A stretch of DNA of 44,409 bases from an uncultured Burkholderiales bacterium (lineage in GTDB: Bacteria > Pseudomonadota > Gammaproteobacteria > Burkholderiales > Eutrophovitaceae). The notes beneath the pieces are model-generated. The model worked only from the letters and a program-made list of their open reading frames with translations, was not told the origin of the DNA and did not search any database. A program made the translations under genes and the position numbers. The DNA is taken from contig CATOSA010000064.1 of NCBI GenBank assembly GCA_951812315.1, forward strand, positions 1-44,409, written 5' to 3'. This document shows positions 34,588 through 44,409 of the stretch, one piece after another. Within the stretch, counting starts at the first letter, position 1, and each line of letters begins with the position of its first letter.

Positions 34588-36294
34588 ATGACGACCGCAA
34601 CCGAAGCCCCCGTAGCCAGTACCGAGAGTTTTGCCGCACTTTTTGAGGAAAGCCTGTTACGACAGGAAATGCGTGCGGGGGAGTTGATTACCGCAGAAGT
34701 CGTTCGTATCGATCAGAACTTTGTGGTCGTGAACGCCGGACTGAAGTCCGAAAGCTACATTGCAATAGACGAATTCAAGGGGGACGACGGAGAAGTCGAA
34801 GTCGCCCCTGGCGACTACGTGACAGTCGCAATCGAAGCACTCGAAGATGGTCACGGTGAAACACGCCTTTCGCGCGAAAAAGCCAAGCGTCTCGCCGCCT
34901 GGCAAGATCTCGAGAAAGCAATGGAGGAGGGGCGCCTGGTCGAAGGCCTGGTCAACGGCAAGGTCAAGGGTGGCCTTACCGTCATGATCAACAGCATACG
35001 AGCGTTTTTGCCCGGTTCCCTCGTCGATATCCGTCCGGTAAAGGACACCAATCCCTTCGAAGGTAAGCGGCTCGAGTTCAAGGTCATCAAACTCGATCGC
35101 AAGCGCAACAACGTCGTTGTTTCGCGGCGTGCTGTGCTTGAGGAAAGCCAGGGTGAAGAGCGTCAGAAGCTTCTGGAGACGCTGACTGAAGGCGCGGTGG
35201 TAAAAGGTATCGTCAAGAACATTACCGACTACGGTGCATTTGTCGATCTGGGCGGCATAGATGGTCTGCTACATATCACCGATCTCGCCTGGCGTCGTGT
35301 GAAACATCCGACCGAAGTGGTAAACGTCGGCGACGAACTCGAAGCAAAAGTATTGAAATTCGATCAGGAGAAGAGCCGCGTATCGCTCGGTCTCAAGCAA
35401 CTGGGTGAGGATCCATGGGTCGGTCTGTCACGTCGTTATCCAGCCGGAACGCGTCTTTTTGGAAAAGTTTCCAACCTCACTGACTACGGCGCATTTGTCG
35501 AAATCGAATCCGGAATCGAGGGGCTGGTCCATGTTTCCGAAATGGATTGGACCAACAAGAATGTCCATCCTGCCAAAGTCGTTCAGGTTGGCGATGAAGT
35601 CGAGGTAATGATTCTTGAAATCGACGAGAACCGCCGCCGGATATCTCTCGGAATGAAGCAGTGCAAGCCCAACCCATGGGACGAGTTTTCCGAGAACGCC
35701 AAGAAAGGCGAAAAAGTCAGCGGGCAAATCAAGTCAATCACTGACTTCGGTATCTTCATCGGCCTCGCTGGCGGTATTGATGGTCTGGTGCACCTGTCGG
35801 ATCTTTCCTGGTCGGAACCCGGCGAGGAAGCTGTACGCAAGTACAAGAAAGGTGACGAAGTCGAGGCGATGGTATTGTCGATTGACGTCGAACGCGAACG
35901 TATTTCACTGGGAATCAAGCAGCTTGAAGGCGATCCGTTCAATAATTATGTCTCGACTCATGACAAAGGCTCGGTCGTCGACGGCGTCGTGAGCGCAATT
36001 GATCCGAAGGGTGCGGTGATCACGCTTGAGGACGGAATTGAAGCGTATTTGCGCGCATCAGAAGTCTCACGCGATCGTGTTGAAGACATTCGCAGCCATT
36101 TGAAGGATGGCGACCAGGTATCGGCGATGATCATTAACATCGACCGCAAGAATCGCAATATCAACTTGTCGATTAAAGCCCGGGATGCGGCCGACGAGGC
36201 GGAAGCCCTGCAGAAACACAGTGTTGACAGCAAGCCCGAGAGTGCCGGAAAGACAAGTCTGGGCGCATTGCTTAAAGCGAAACTGGGAAAGTGA
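34588..36294 (+). CDS. rpsA: 30S ribosomal protein S1
   Basis: S1 brings mRNA to the 30S subunit. It has 568 residues with six S1 (OB-fold) domains in tandem. The last four carry the clear pattern [67 protein letters not shown] and [22 protein letters not shown]. The first two are the ribosome-docking domains. The C-terminus ends in a Lys-rich [10 protein letters not shown]. It follows the cytidylate-kinase part of the fusion, the usual neighbour. Confidence 0.98.
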   Translation: MTTATEAPVASTESFAALFEESLLRQEMRAGELITAEVVRIDQNFVVVNAGLKSESYIAIDEFKGDDGEVEVAPGDYVTVAIEALEDGHGETRLSREKAKRLAAWQDLEKAMEEGRLVEGLVNGKVKGGLTVMINSIRAFLPGSLVDIRPVKDTNPFEGKRLEFKVIKLDRKRNNVVVSRRAVLEESQGEERQKLLETLTEGAVVKGIVKNITDYGAFVDLGGIDGLLHITDLAWRRVKHPTEVVNVGDELEAKVLKFDQEKSRVSLGLKQLGEDPWVGLSRRYPAGTRLFGKVSNLTDYGAFVEIESGIEGLVHVSEMDWTNKNVHPAKVVQVGDEVEVMILEIDENRRRISLGMKQCKPNPWDEFSENAKKGEKVSGQIKSITDFGIFIGLAGGIDGLVHLSDLSWSEPGEEAVRKYKKGDEVEAMVLSIDVERERISLGIKQLEGDPFNNYVSTHDKGSVVDGVVSAIDPKGAVITLEDGIEAYLRASEVSRDRVEDIRSHLKDGDQVSAMIINIDRKNRNINLSIKARDAADEAEALQKHSVDSKPESAGKTSLGALLKAKLGK

Positions 36295-36306
36295 GACAGT
36301 GCGGGG

Positions 36307-36389
36307 TGTTGAAAAATGTTACGAGCGGCACCTGAAAATTCCGGGCAAAGCGCGAGCCCGAATCAAGGTCGCGCAGTAGTTTTTCAACA
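36307..36389. repeat. Possible MITE-like element with 10-bp inverted ends
   Basis: TGTTGAAAAA at 36307-36316 is the exact reverse complement of 36380-36389. The 83-base stretch lies between rpsA and ihfB. No clear target duplication is visible. It may be a small non-autonomous insertion element or simply a long-range hairpin or attenuator. Confidence 0.4.
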
Positions 36390-36426
36390 TCGTGCTTGGT
36401 CGGATCACGAAAAGATAGGATATGCC

Positions 36427-36714
36427 ATGACCAAATCAGAACTTATCGCCAGGCTTGCAGCACATTTTCCGCAGCTCATTGCCAGCGACGCAGAACTGGC
36501 GGTAAAGATGATTCTTGATGCGATGACCAGGAGTTTGTCGCTGGGTCAACGCATTGAAATCCGTGGTTTCGGCAGTTTCGGATTGAACTACCGACCACTT
36601 CGTGTCGGGCGCAACCCAAAATCGGGCGAAAAGGTTCAGGTGCCGGCTAAACAGGTACCGCATTTCAAAGCCGGCAAGGAATTAAGGGAGCGGGTAGACG
36701 TCAAGAAGCAGTGA
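36427..36714 (+). CDS. ihfB: Integration host factor subunit beta
   Basis: This is one half of the DNA-bending IHF heterodimer. It has 95 residues from ATG 36427; an in-frame start at 36316 would only add leader sequence. Motifs are [41 protein letters not shown] and the DNA-arm region [15 protein letters not shown] with the intercalating Pro. Position after rpsA is conserved in gammaproteobacteria. A terminator follows at 36752. Confidence 0.97.
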   Translation: MTKSELIARLAAHFPQLIASDAELAVKMILDAMTRSLSLGQRIEIRGFGSFGLNYRPLRVGRNPKSGEKVQVPAKQVPHFKAGKELRERVDVKKQ

Positions 36715-36751
36715 TTTGTGACTATGCTACCTGAACGAGGGGGAGAAGGAG

Positions 36752-36786
36752 AAAGCGGCATAATTGGAAAATCGTGCCGCTTTTTT
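36752..36786 (+). terminator. Intrinsic terminator after ihfB
   Basis: The stem AAAGCGGCA/TGCCGCTTT with a T run lies 37 bases after the ihfB stop. It makes longer TTG-start versions of lapA unlikely. Confidence 0.85.
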
Positions 36787-36823
36787 ATGGATAGGGTATT
36801 TTGAAGTTTCGCGGAATGGATTT

Positions 36824-37087
36824 GTGAACTATTTGATTTGGTCCCTTCGTATACTGGTGTTTGCGATTTTGCTCGCGTTCGCGCTCAAGAATATTGATCC
36901 GGTCGCAGTACGATTCTATCTTGGCACGGAGTGGGAAGCGCCGCTGGCCTTCGTGTTGCTGATCGCGTTTGTGCTTGGCGCCGTTGCTGGCGTGCTTGCC
37001 AGTCTCGGTCTGGTCTTTCGCAAGCGTCGCGAAATTGCCGGATTGCGCAAACAGGTACGTAATCTCACTCCAGAGGAGCCTCGGTAA
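36824..37087 (+). CDS. lapA: LapA-type (DUF1049) inner-membrane protein
   Basis: This is an 87-residue protein with two membrane helices (about 4-20 and 41-65) separated by a short loop with NIDPVAVRFYLG, then a basic RKRREIAGLRKQ helix. LapA works with LapB in controlling LPS assembly. A GTG start is preferred because the longer frame would begin inside the ihfB terminator. GGAATGGA lies just upstream. Confidence 0.87.
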   Translation: MNYLIWSLRILVFAILLAFALKNIDPVAVRFYLGTEWEAPLAFVLLIAFVLGAVAGVLASLGLVFRKRREIAGLRKQVRNLTPEEPR

Positions 37088-37113
37088 TTCTTGCCGGGCG
37101 CTGACAACCTGTA

Positions 37114-38289
37114 ATGGAATTTGAACTCTGGTGGTTGCTGGGCTTCCCGCTGTTTTTCGCCCTTGGCTGGCTCGCTGCCCGCGTGGACATAAAGCAGTTG
37201 TTATCCGAATCGCGCGCTTTGCCCATGTCCTACTTCAAGGGCTTGAATTTTCTTCTCAATGAGCAACCGGACAAGGCGATCGAGGCATTGATAGAGCTGG
37301 TACGGGTTGACCCTCAGACGATCGAATTGCACTTTGCGCTTGGTGGCCTGTTTCGTCGACGCGGAGAAGTAGAACGCGCAATCCGCATGCACCAGAACCT
37401 GCTCGATCGGCCCGACCTGAGAGGAAGAGAACGCCAGCACGCCTTGTTCGAACTGGCGCAAGACTATCTTAAAGCCGGTCTGCTTGACCGGGCGGAGGAG
37501 TTGTTCGCCAAGCTGGACGGTTCCGAATATGAGCAGCAGGGTCTCAAATTCTTGCTCGCGATCTACGAGCAGGAAAAGGAGTGGAACAAGGCGATCGCAG
37601 TGTTGCGGCGAATGGATTCGGTAACAGACGAATCCAGAAACCGCGATATTGCAAATTACTTCTGCGAACTTGCAACGGCAGAGATCACTGGATCAGGACC
37701 GGATAACGCGCGGCCTCTTCTGGAGGAAGCATTGTCTGTGAACCCGAACTGCGTGCGCGCCAATATTCTGCTTGGTGACATTGCGATGGCAGAAGGCAAG
37801 GTCGAGGATGCGATTACATTCTGGACACGAATCGAACAGCAGAATCCTGAGTACCTGTCACTGGTTTCTGAAAAAATCTTCAACGCCTACCGCCAATTGT
37901 CGCGCTCCGAGGAAGGCGCAGAGCTTGTGCATGGATACCTGTCCAGCTATCCGTCACTTGACCTGCTCAATGCGTCGTTTGAAAGCGAGCTTGAAGTGCA
38001 GGGCGCTGAATCTGCAAATCGGCTGTTGCGTGATGAACTGGCGCGTAATCCGACCTTGCTCGGGCTGGACAAATTGCTTGAGTCGCAACTTATGGACGCG
38101 CCGCCCGAACGCCGCAACGATCTTCAGTTGATCAAGGACCTGATTCATCAACACACACGATCGCTCGCCCTTTACAGATGTGACTCGTGCGGTTTCAAAG
38201 CGCGACAATTTTATTGGCATTGTCCGGCATGCAATGGTTGGGAGACTTACCCGCCGCGGCGCCTGGAAGAACGGGAGGCCACCGCTTGA
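37114..38289 (+). CDS. lapB: Lipopolysaccharide assembly protein LapB
   Basis: LapB steers FtsH to degrade LpxC and so balances LPS with phospholipid synthesis. The 391-residue length is normal. It has an N-terminal membrane anchor (WWLLGFPLFFALGWLAARVD), nine or so TPR-like helical pairs, and a C-terminal rubredoxin-like metal site CDSCG...CPACNGW. It is 27 bases after lapA, the standard pairing. Confidence 0.97.
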   Translation: MEFELWWLLGFPLFFALGWLAARVDIKQLLSESRALPMSYFKGLNFLLNEQPDKAIEALIELVRVDPQTIELHFALGGLFRRRGEVERAIRMHQNLLDRPDLRGRERQHALFELAQDYLKAGLLDRAEELFAKLDGSEYEQQGLKFLLAIYEQEKEWNKAIAVLRRMDSVTDESRNRDIANYFCELATAEITGSGPDNARPLLEEALSVNPNCVRANILLGDIAMAEGKVEDAITFWTRIEQQNPEYLSLVSEKIFNAYRQLSRSEEGAELVHGYLSSYPSLDLLNASFESELEVQGAESANRLLRDELARNPTLLGLDKLLESQLMDAPPERRNDLQLIKDLIHQHTRSLALYRCDSCGFKARQFYWHCPACNGWETYPPRRLEEREATA

Positions 38290-38993
38290 CTGACTCGCGG
38301 GTAATCGTTGCGCTCGATTTTCCCGAATCCGATTCTGCTCTTGCGCTGGTCGAACAGTTGTCGCCCGGGCAATGCAAACTCAAAATCGGAAAGGAGTTGT
38401 TCACCGCTGCCGGACCGGCACTTGTCGAAAATATTGTCGGACGCGGATTCGACGTCTTCCTGGACCTTAAATTTCATGACATTCCCACGACAGTTTCGCG
38501 CGCGTGTAGCGCCGCCGCAAAGCTCGGTGTGTGGATGATGAACGTGCACGCGCTCGGAGGTGGCCAGATGATTGCGGCCGCACGTGATGCACTGGGTAAA
38601 GGGGCAAACAGGCCATTGCTGATCGCGGTTACCATTCTGACGAGCATGAATGAAAAGGACCTGAAAGAGATTGGAATTTTCGCCAGTCCGGGCGACTCCG
38701 CTCTGAGTTTGGCAGACCTGGCCAAGCAGTATGGTGCGGACGGTATTGTTTGTTCGGCACACGAGGCAGCTTCGATTCGCGCCCGATATGGGGATGAATT
38801 CCTGCGCGTGACGCCCGGCATCAGATTGCCTGACAGTGATTCAGATGATCAGAAACGAATCATGACACCGTCGAATGCGCTTCAAAATGGGGCAAGTTAT
38901 CTCGTAATTGGCAGACCGGTAACCAGAGCTGACGATCCGGCTGCGGTGTTACGGCGAATTGAAACAGTTTTACAGGAATCAGGAGCGAAGTAG
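38286..38993 (+). CDS. pyrF: Orotidine 5'-phosphate decarboxylase
   Basis: This is the last step of UMP synthesis. It has 235 residues. Motifs are [29 protein letters not shown] (catalytic Asp-Lys-Asp set), VHALGG, VCSAHEA, VTPGIR and YLVIGRPVT. The start is TTG 38286, overlapping the lapB stop; an upstream frame extension is inside lapB. Order lapB-pyrF matches E. coli. Confidence 0.96.
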   Translation: MTDSRVIVALDFPESDSALALVEQLSPGQCKLKIGKELFTAAGPALVENIVGRGFDVFLDLKFHDIPTTVSRACSAAAKLGVWMMNVHALGGGQMIAAARDALGKGANRPLLIAVTILTSMNEKDLKEIGIFASPGDSALSLADLAKQYGADGIVCSAHEAASIRARYGDEFLRVTPGIRLPDSDSDDQKRIMTPSNALQNGASYLVIGRPVTRADDPAAVLRRIETVLQESGAK

Positions 38994-40315
38994 TGAGAGT
39001 AACGATTATTGGTACCGGCTACGTTGGGCTTGTTACAGGTGCCTGTTTTGCTGATTTCGGCAATGATGTCATGTGTCTCGATGTTGATGCCGGCAAGATT
39101 GAGATGCTGAACAATGGCGGAATACCGATATACGAGCCTGGGCTTGCGGCATTGGTTGCCCGTAGCATGGAGGCGGGACGTTTACGTTTCACTACCGATG
39201 TTGCGCAATCGGTTGCACACGGTGAGGTACAGTTTATCGCCGTCGGAACGCCGTCCGATGACGATGGTTCTGCCGATGTCCACAATGTGCTTGCGGCGGC
39301 AAAGAACATCGCGCACTACATGCAAGAGCACAAGGTCGTCGTGGACAAATCGACAGTTCCGGTCGGGACTGCAGAGCGCGTGCAGGCGGTGATGCAGGAG
39401 GAATTGCGCACGCGGGGCGCCGACATTCCGTTTGGGGTGGTGTCGAATCCCGAGTTTCTGAAGGAAGGCGCAGCGGTTGAGGATTTCATGCGCCCCGATC
39501 GTATTGTGATCGGAAGCAAAGACGAGCAAGCAATCGCAATAATGAAACAGTTGTACGCGCCGATTAACCGGGCGCAGGATCGTGTCATCGTCATGGATGC
39601 GCGCTCGGCGGAGCTGACCAAGTATGCGGCAAATGCAATGTTGGCCACGCGCATATCTTTCATGAATGAATTGGCGAATCTGTCGGAGAAACTGGGCGCG
39701 AGTATCGAACTCGTGCGTAAGGGGATTGGTTCCGATCCGCGCATCGGCTACCAGTTCTTGTACGCTGGCTGTGGCTATGGTGGTTCTTGTTTCCCAAAGG
39801 ATATCAAGGCTCTTCAGCATAGTGCCGGCGAATACGGCATGCAGCTGACCATTGTCGACGCCGTCGAGAAAGTCAATCGGACGCAAAAACAACGGATTCT
39901 GGACAAGGTTCGAACGCGTTTTGGCGAGCACCTCGATGGGAAGCGATTTGCGATTTGGGGACTTGCATTCAAGCCCAATACTGACGATATGCGCGACGCA
40001 CCGAGTCGCGTAGTGATCAATGGCTTGCTTGCGCGCGGCGCCAGCGTTTGCGCATATGACCCGGTTGCAATGGAAGAAGCGCAAAGAGTGATGGCGCGTG
40101 AACAAGGGATCAGTTACGCGCAATCGCCGGCCGATGCCCTCGATGGAGCGGATGCCCTGATCATTGCGACCGAGTGGAAGGAGTTTCGTAGTCCGGATTT
40201 CGAGGCAATAAAGACGCGTCTCAAGGCGCCGGTGGTTATTGATGGTCGTAACTTGTATGAGCCGACACTGATGCAGGATCTGGGCATTGAATATTTCTCG
40301 ATAGGCAGGTCGTGA
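38993..40315 (+). CDS. ugd: UDP-glucose 6-dehydrogenase
   Basis: This enzyme oxidises UDP-glucose to UDP-glucuronate for capsule, exopolysaccharide or LPS decoration. It has 440 residues. Motifs are the NAD-binding [50 protein letters not shown] and catalytic Cys266 in [10 protein letters not shown]; a C-terminal [16 protein letters not shown] follows. The GTG start abuts the pyrF stop. The next gene overlaps its stop by four bases. Confidence 0.96.
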   Translation: MRVTIIGTGYVGLVTGACFADFGNDVMCLDVDAGKIEMLNNGGIPIYEPGLAALVARSMEAGRLRFTTDVAQSVAHGEVQFIAVGTPSDDDGSADVHNVLAAAKNIAHYMQEHKVVVDKSTVPVGTAERVQAVMQEELRTRGADIPFGVVSNPEFLKEGAAVEDFMRPDRIVIGSKDEQAIAIMKQLYAPINRAQDRVIVMDARSAELTKYAANAMLATRISFMNELANLSEKLGASIELVRKGIGSDPRIGYQFLYAGCGYGGSCFPKDIKALQHSAGEYGMQLTIVDAVEKVNRTQKQRILDKVRTRFGEHLDGKRFAIWGLAFKPNTDDMRDAPSRVVINGLLARGASVCAYDPVAMEEAQRVMAREQGISYAQSPADALDGADALIIATEWKEFRSPDFEAIKTRLKAPVVIDGRNLYEPTLMQDLGIEYFSIGRS

Positions 40316-41253
40316 CGCAGGCAAATGCGATCGACGCGGTTCGTGCGGCGCGTGTTCTCGTCGTCGGTGACGTGATGCTCGACCGTTACTGGTTCGGTGA
40401 TGTCGAACGTATTTCGCCTGAAGCACCGGTACCGGTTGTCAAGGTCGCACGAACGGAAGAACGACTGGGTGGTGCGGCGAATGTTGCCTGGAACATGGCA
40501 GCAGTTGGCGCAAAACCGGTACTACTCTCGGTTGTTGGCGATGATGCGGCGGCTGGCAGCCTTCAGAAACATCTTGACGTGCACGGTATTCAAGCGCAGT
40601 TGTATCGGGATCCGGATTTGTCGACGACAATCAAGATGCGCGTGATCGGCCGACAGCAGCAGCTTATTCGAATCGACTTTGAGAGCGAACCGGGCCACGA
40701 AGCACTTGCAGCAAAACTGGCGGGCTATGAATCAATGCTCCCCGAGTGCGACGCGGTCGTGATGTCCGATTACGGGAAAGGTGGTCTGAAACACATTGAG
40801 CGGATGATCGATTTGGCCAAAGCGCAGGGCAAAACGATTCTGGTTGATCCCAAAGGCGATGACTATGCCCGCTATGCGGGTGTGAGCCTGATCACGCCGA
40901 ATCGATCTGAACTGCGTGAAGTCGTCGGGCGCTGGAAAGATGAAGATGACTTGACCAGGCGTGCGCAGCAGCTGTGCAAGTCACTGCAACTGGGCGGCTT
41001 GCTCGTCACTCGAAGCGAGGAAGGCATGACGCTATATCGGGAAGCAGAACGCCAGCACGTCGCGACTGTTGCGCGCGAAGTGTACGATGTGAGCGGTGCT
41101 GGTGACACGGTAATTGCGATCCTTGCGGTGATGCTCGCGGGTGGCCAGACGATGACGCAAGCTGTTGAGTGGGCCAACAAGGCGGCTGGAATCGTAGTTG
41201 GCAAACTGGGTACCGCCGCCGTGCTTCCTGAAGAGTTGTTTGGCCCGGCTTGA
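40312..41253 (+). CDS. D-glycero-beta-D-manno-heptose-7-phosphate kinase (HldE kinase half)
   Basis: This is a 313-residue PfkB-type sugar kinase that phosphorylates heptose-7-phosphate at C1 for LPS inner-core heptose. Motifs are [54 protein letters not shown] and [11 protein letters not shown]. The adenylyltransferase half, usually fused in E. coli HldE, is absent, so it must be encoded elsewhere. The GTG start overlaps the ugd stop. It pairs with hldD downstream. Confidence 0.93.
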   Translation: MTQANAIDAVRAARVLVVGDVMLDRYWFGDVERISPEAPVPVVKVARTEERLGGAANVAWNMAAVGAKPVLLSVVGDDAAAGSLQKHLDVHGIQAQLYRDPDLSTTIKMRVIGRQQQLIRIDFESEPGHEALAAKLAGYESMLPECDAVVMSDYGKGGLKHIERMIDLAKAQGKTILVDPKGDDYARYAGVSLITPNRSELREVVGRWKDEDDLTRRAQQLCKSLQLGGLLVTRSEEGMTLYREAERQHVATVAREVYDVSGAGDTVIAILAVMLAGGQTMTQAVEWANKAAGIVVGKLGTAAVLPEELFGPA

Positions 41254-41303
41254 CCGGTCGGGTGAATTTGGTTCGGTAAATCCAGTTCGGGAAATACAAT
41301 TCG

Positions 41304-42301
41304 ATGTATATAGTCGTTACAGGCGCCGCCGGATTTGTTGGCGCAAACATAGTCAAAGCGTTGAACGAGCGCGGCGTCGAGAACATCATTGCCGTCGACA
41401 ATCTTGCCAGGGCGGACAAGTTTCGCAACCTTGTGGATTGCGATATAGCCGACTATTTTCACAAGGATGATTTTCGCGCTGCACTTGTGGCTGGTGCGTT
41501 CGACGGTGATATTGTCGCAATCTTTCACCAGGGTGCCTGCTCCGACACGATGGCAACCGATGGTCGCTACGTGATGGACAACAACTATCGGTATTCCCTT
41601 GATTTACTCGGTTATTGCCAGTCGGAATCGGTGCCGTTCATCTACGCGTCTTCCGCAGCGGTTTACGGTGCGAGCGATGAATTTCGCGAAGACCGCAGTG
41701 TCGAGAAGCCTTTGAACGTCTATGGCTATTCAAAGTTTCTTTTTGATCAGGCCGTTCGCCGCCAGTGGGATGACAATACGGCGCAAGTTGTTGGTCTGAG
41801 GTATTTCAACGTCTACGGTCCTCGAGAGTCACACAAGGGCCGGATGGCTTCAGTTGCCTATCATTTCTTCAACCAGTACCGTGAATCGGGTGTCGTCGGG
41901 CTATTTGAAGGAAGTGGTGGTTACGCGGCACCGAACAGCGGCGTGATTTCGTATCGGTCGATGATGTTGTCAGCGTCAACATGTGGTTCCTCGAAAATCC
42001 GGACCGGTCGGGAATTTATAACTGTGGGACAGGCGCGTCGCAGACATTCAACGAAATGGCTGTCGCGACGGTCAATGTAGTTCGCAGTGCCGAGGGTGAA
42101 GGTGCTCCACGGACACTTGATCAACTGAAGTCGGACGGCGTGATTCAGTACATCGAATTCCACGAAGGGCTAAAAGAAAAGTACCAGAGTTTTACCGAAG
42201 CGGATCTGACAAGATTGCGCGAGTGCGGCTACGATGCGGACTTTCTCGATGTTGAACAGGGCGTGGGACGTTATGTTCGCTGGTTGCTTGAGCGGCAATG
42301 A
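41304..42301 (+). pseudogene. hldD: ADP-L-glycero-D-manno-heptose 6-epimerase HldD, frameshifted
   Basis: This is an SDR epimerase for LPS heptose. The first frame has the NADP site [20 protein letters not shown], the catalytic Tyr in [12 protein letters not shown] and [22 protein letters not shown]. It then leaves the family sequence at about 41931 and ends at 42080. From the same point another frame gives the expected [19 protein letters not shown] and then [14 protein letters not shown] to the C-terminus at 42301. A single missing base in an expected CCGG (seen as CCG near 41931-41933) explains it. Everything else is intact, so a sequencing error or a very recent mutation is likely. Confidence 0.88.
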
Positions 42302-42358
42302 CGCTGACGCTGACAGATTCATAATGCCGGCTCGCCTGCCAATGATAGAGGCACAGAA

Positions 42359-43258
42359 TTGAGCACGTACAAGACTCTGGATGATTTGGTTGGTGGCACA
42401 CCGCTGGTGCGTTTGAAGCGGTTGCCTGGCGACACGACCAATACTGTCCTCGCCAAGCTGGAAGGTGACAACCCGGCCGGGTCGGTCAAGGATCGTCCGG
42501 CACTTTCGATGATCATGCGCGCGGAAAAGAAAGGGCGCATAAAACCGGGTGACACACTGATCGAGGCAACTTCTGGAAACACAGGAATTGCGCTCGCTAT
42601 GGTTGCCGCCATGCGTGGCTACCGCATGGTCCTCGTGATGCCGGAACATTTGTCGGTAGAGCGGCGCCAGACGATGGCTGCATTTGGTGCCAGATTCGTG
42701 CTTACCTCCGAAAGCGGAGGAATGGAGCAGGCGCGTGATACTGCAATTGAAATGGAGGCGCGCGGCGAAGGTGTCATCCTCGATCAGTTCGCCAACCCGG
42801 ACAATCCGATTGCGCATTATGAAGGCACAGGGCCGGAGATCTGGGGCGACACCGGCGGGCGAATTACCCATTTTGTGTCCAGTATGGGGACGACGGGCAC
42901 GATCATGGGCGTATCGCGTTACTTGAAAGAACAGAATTCGTCGATCCAGATCATTGGCTGCCAACCGACTAGTGGATCGCAGATTCCCGGAATACGTAAA
43001 TGGCCCGAGGAATATCTACCAAAGATTTTTGACCGGCGGCGCGTCGACCGCGTTATCGAAGTCAGTCAGGCGGATGCGGAGGCTACGACCCGGCGACTCG
43101 CGAAAGAGGAAGGCATCTTTGCCGGCATTTCGTCTGGCGGCGCAATGTGGGCTGCCCTGGAGCTGTCAAAAACACTATCGTCTGCAACGATAGTGACAAT
43201 AGTATGCGACCGGGGTGACCGTTATCTATCGACGGGCGTCTTTCCTGCCGAGCAGTAA
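42359..43258 (+). CDS. cysM: Cysteine synthase B (CysM)
   Basis: This PLP enzyme makes cysteine from O-acetylserine and sulfide or thiosulfate. The 299-residue length is typical. PLP Lys44 lies in GDNPAGSVKDRPALS, with the substrate loop TSGNTGIA and the phosphate-binding GTTGTIMG. The CysM-type sequence IRKWPEEYLPKIF is present. The start is TTG with AGAGG upstream. Confidence 0.95.
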   Translation: MSTYKTLDDLVGGTPLVRLKRLPGDTTNTVLAKLEGDNPAGSVKDRPALSMIMRAEKKGRIKPGDTLIEATSGNTGIALAMVAAMRGYRMVLVMPEHLSVERRQTMAAFGARFVLTSESGGMEQARDTAIEMEARGEGVILDQFANPDNPIAHYEGTGPEIWGDTGGRITHFVSSMGTTGTIMGVSRYLKEQNSSIQIIGCQPTSGSQIPGIRKWPEEYLPKIFDRRRVDRVIEVSQADAEATTRRLAKEEGIFAGISSGGAMWAALELSKTLSSATIVTIVCDRGDRYLSTGVFPAEQ

Positions 43259-43314
43259 TACGCCTGGTATATTGCGCGTGATCGCTGCGGAATCAGCCTA
43301 AGCCCAACAGGCCG

Positions 43315-44409
43315 CTAGCCCGGCGGTATCCAGCGGTCGGGCGAGCGCCACAAAGTTGCTAACAACAATTCGCGTTTGAGCACGAATTCCTTGGGCAACT
43401 TGTCGTAGAGCTTCACAAACAGTTCTTCGTGCAGCAACAATTCCTCAATCCACAAATCACGCTCTACTGACATCAGCTCGGCGAATTGATTCTCGCCAAT
43501 TTCGGCGAGCCCTGACCAATCAATATCACGGCGGTTGGGTACCCAACTGAGGGCGCTTTCTGCCGCGCCGGCGCGGGAGTTGCAGCGGTCGATGATCCAT
43601 TTGAGTACCCGCATGTTTTCGCCGGATCCCGGCCATAGAAACTTGCCGTTCTCGCCCTTGCGGAACCAGTTGACGCTGAAAATGCGCGGCGGATGCGCAA
43701 GCTTGCGTCCGATCTCGAGCCAGTGATCGAAGTAATCCCCGATGTGATATCCGCAGAAAGGGAGCATCGCAAACGGGTCGCGGCGCACATTCCCGACCTT
43801 GTGAGCAGCGGCAGCAGTTGTTTCTGAACCCATCGTAGCGGCCATGTAGACGCCATCAGACCAGCTGAAACTCTCTGTGATCAGCGACACCGTGGTGCTT
43901 CTGCGTCCGCCGAATATGAATGCGGATATCGGCACGCCGTCAGTTTCCTCCCAGTCCTTGTCGATGGACGGACACTGTGCTGCAGGAACGGTAAAGCGGG
44001 CGTTGGGGTGGGCTGCCTTGCGCCCACAGTCAGGCGTCCACGCCTGCCCCTGCCAGTCAGTCAATTGTGCCGGGGGCGTGTCGCTCATTCCTTCCCACCA
44101 GACGTCGCCGTCGGGTGTTAGCGCAACATTCGTGAACACGCAGTTCTCTGAAAGCGTCGCCATTGCGTTCGGATTGGATTGCTCGGACGTGCCTGGCGCC
44201 ACCCCGAAGAACCCGTACTCCGGGTTTATCGCGTACAGGCGACCGTCTTCGCCTGGTTTGATCCAGGCAATGTCGTCCCCGATTGTGGTCACTTTCCAGC
44301 CGTCAAACGCTTTCGGCGGAATGAGCATTGCAAAGTTGGTTTTCCCACACGCACTCGGAAACGCAGCTGCGACGTAGGTTTTTTCTCCCTGCGGTGATTC
44401 GACTCCCAG
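43315..44409 (-). CDS. pckG: Phosphoenolpyruvate carboxykinase (GTP), partial
   Basis: This is the C-terminal 364 codons of the GTP-dependent enzyme, which makes PEP from oxaloacetate for gluconeogenesis; the start lies beyond the right edge. The P-loop-like [16 protein letters not shown] (just inside the edge) and IGDDIAWI are the family marks, with the nucleotide-site [16 protein letters not shown] and [18 protein letters not shown]. The stop is TAG. It is convergent with cysM. Confidence 0.96.
   Translation of the reverse strand: MGVESPQGEKTYVAAAFPSACGKTNFAMLIPPKAFDGWKVTTIGDDIAWIKPGEDGRLYAINPEYGFFGVAPGTSEQSNPNAMATLSENCVFTNVALTPDGDVWWEGMSDTPPAQLTDWQGQAWTPDCGRKAAHPNARFTVPAAQCPSIDKDWEETDGVPISAFIFGGRRSTTVSLITESFSWSDGVYMAATMGSETTAAAAHKVGNVRRDPFAMLPFCGYHIGDYFDHWLEIGRKLAHPPRIFSVNWFRKGENGKFLWPGSGENMRVLKWIIDRCNSRAGAAESALSWVPNRRDIDWSGLAEIGENQFAELMSVERDLWIEELLLHEELFVKLYDKLPKEFVLKRELLLATLWRSPDRWIPPG

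Noticed and set aside
36764..36823. lapA starting at TTG 36764
   Set aside because: That start lies in the loop of the ihfB terminator hairpin; GTG 36824 fits the family length.

Overview
The window is a chromosomal segment from a gammaproteobacterium. The evidence is the gene order gyrA-serC-pheA-hisC-tyrA-aroA-cmk-rpsA-ihfB-lapA-lapB-pyrF, a one-piece tmRNA with tag ANDERYALAA, YajG, LapB, UbiG next to an MTA/SAH-type deaminase, and TonB/OmpA/LPS-heptose genes of a Gram-negative envelope. The Pseudomonas-like order without the tyrA-aroA fusion, plus a GTP-type PEP carboxykinase, suggests a deep-branching or poorly sampled lineage. I cannot name the genus.

Region 1 (1-11.4 kb) is a PQQ module. 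On the minus strand pqqA-B-C-D-E runs into an ABC exporter (ATPase and permease, the latter cut by the window edge). Genes from pqqC onward overlap or nearly abut, and an intrinsic terminator sits between pqqA and pqqB. Divergently, a very long Pro-rich TonB protein, a proline iminopeptidase, a NarL-type sensor kinase and a LuxR-type response regulator lead to a second, free-standing pqqA. The second pqqA encodes the identical 23-residue peptide but differs at eight synonymous sites. A cytochrome b561 follows. A plausible reading is a dedicated sensing, precursor-supply and transport set for PQQ and periplasmic PQQ dehydrogenases.

Region 2 (11.5-18.2 kb) is accessory: a patatin-like lipoprotein, an MscS-type channel, a frameshifted glycine-zipper secreted protein, a small membrane protein, two copies of a structured repeat whose hairpin arms differ in sequence but stay paired, and a 1.5-kb IS1182-type element with a broken transposase. 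The element is inserted exactly in the loop of the ssrA (tmRNA) terminator.

Region 3 (18.3-23.6 kb, minus strand) holds a UbiE-like methyltransferase, a YajG lipoprotein, ubiG overlapping an amidohydrolase/deaminase, and an OmpA-domain lipoprotein with 39-residue acidic tandem repeats.

Region 4 (24.1-38.9 kb, plus strand) is a conserved housekeeping block: gyrA (Asn at quinolone position 83), serC, a serA-type dehydrogenase, pheA, hisC, tyrA, an aroA-cmk fusion, rpsA, ihfB, lapA, lapB and pyrF. It joins serine supply, Phe/Tyr synthesis, pyrimidine metabolism and translation.

Region 5 (39-44.4 kb) contains UDP-glucose dehydrogenase, the heptose-phosphate kinase half of HldE, a frameshifted hldD, cysM, and, convergently, the C-terminal part of GTP-dependent PEP carboxykinase running off the right edge.
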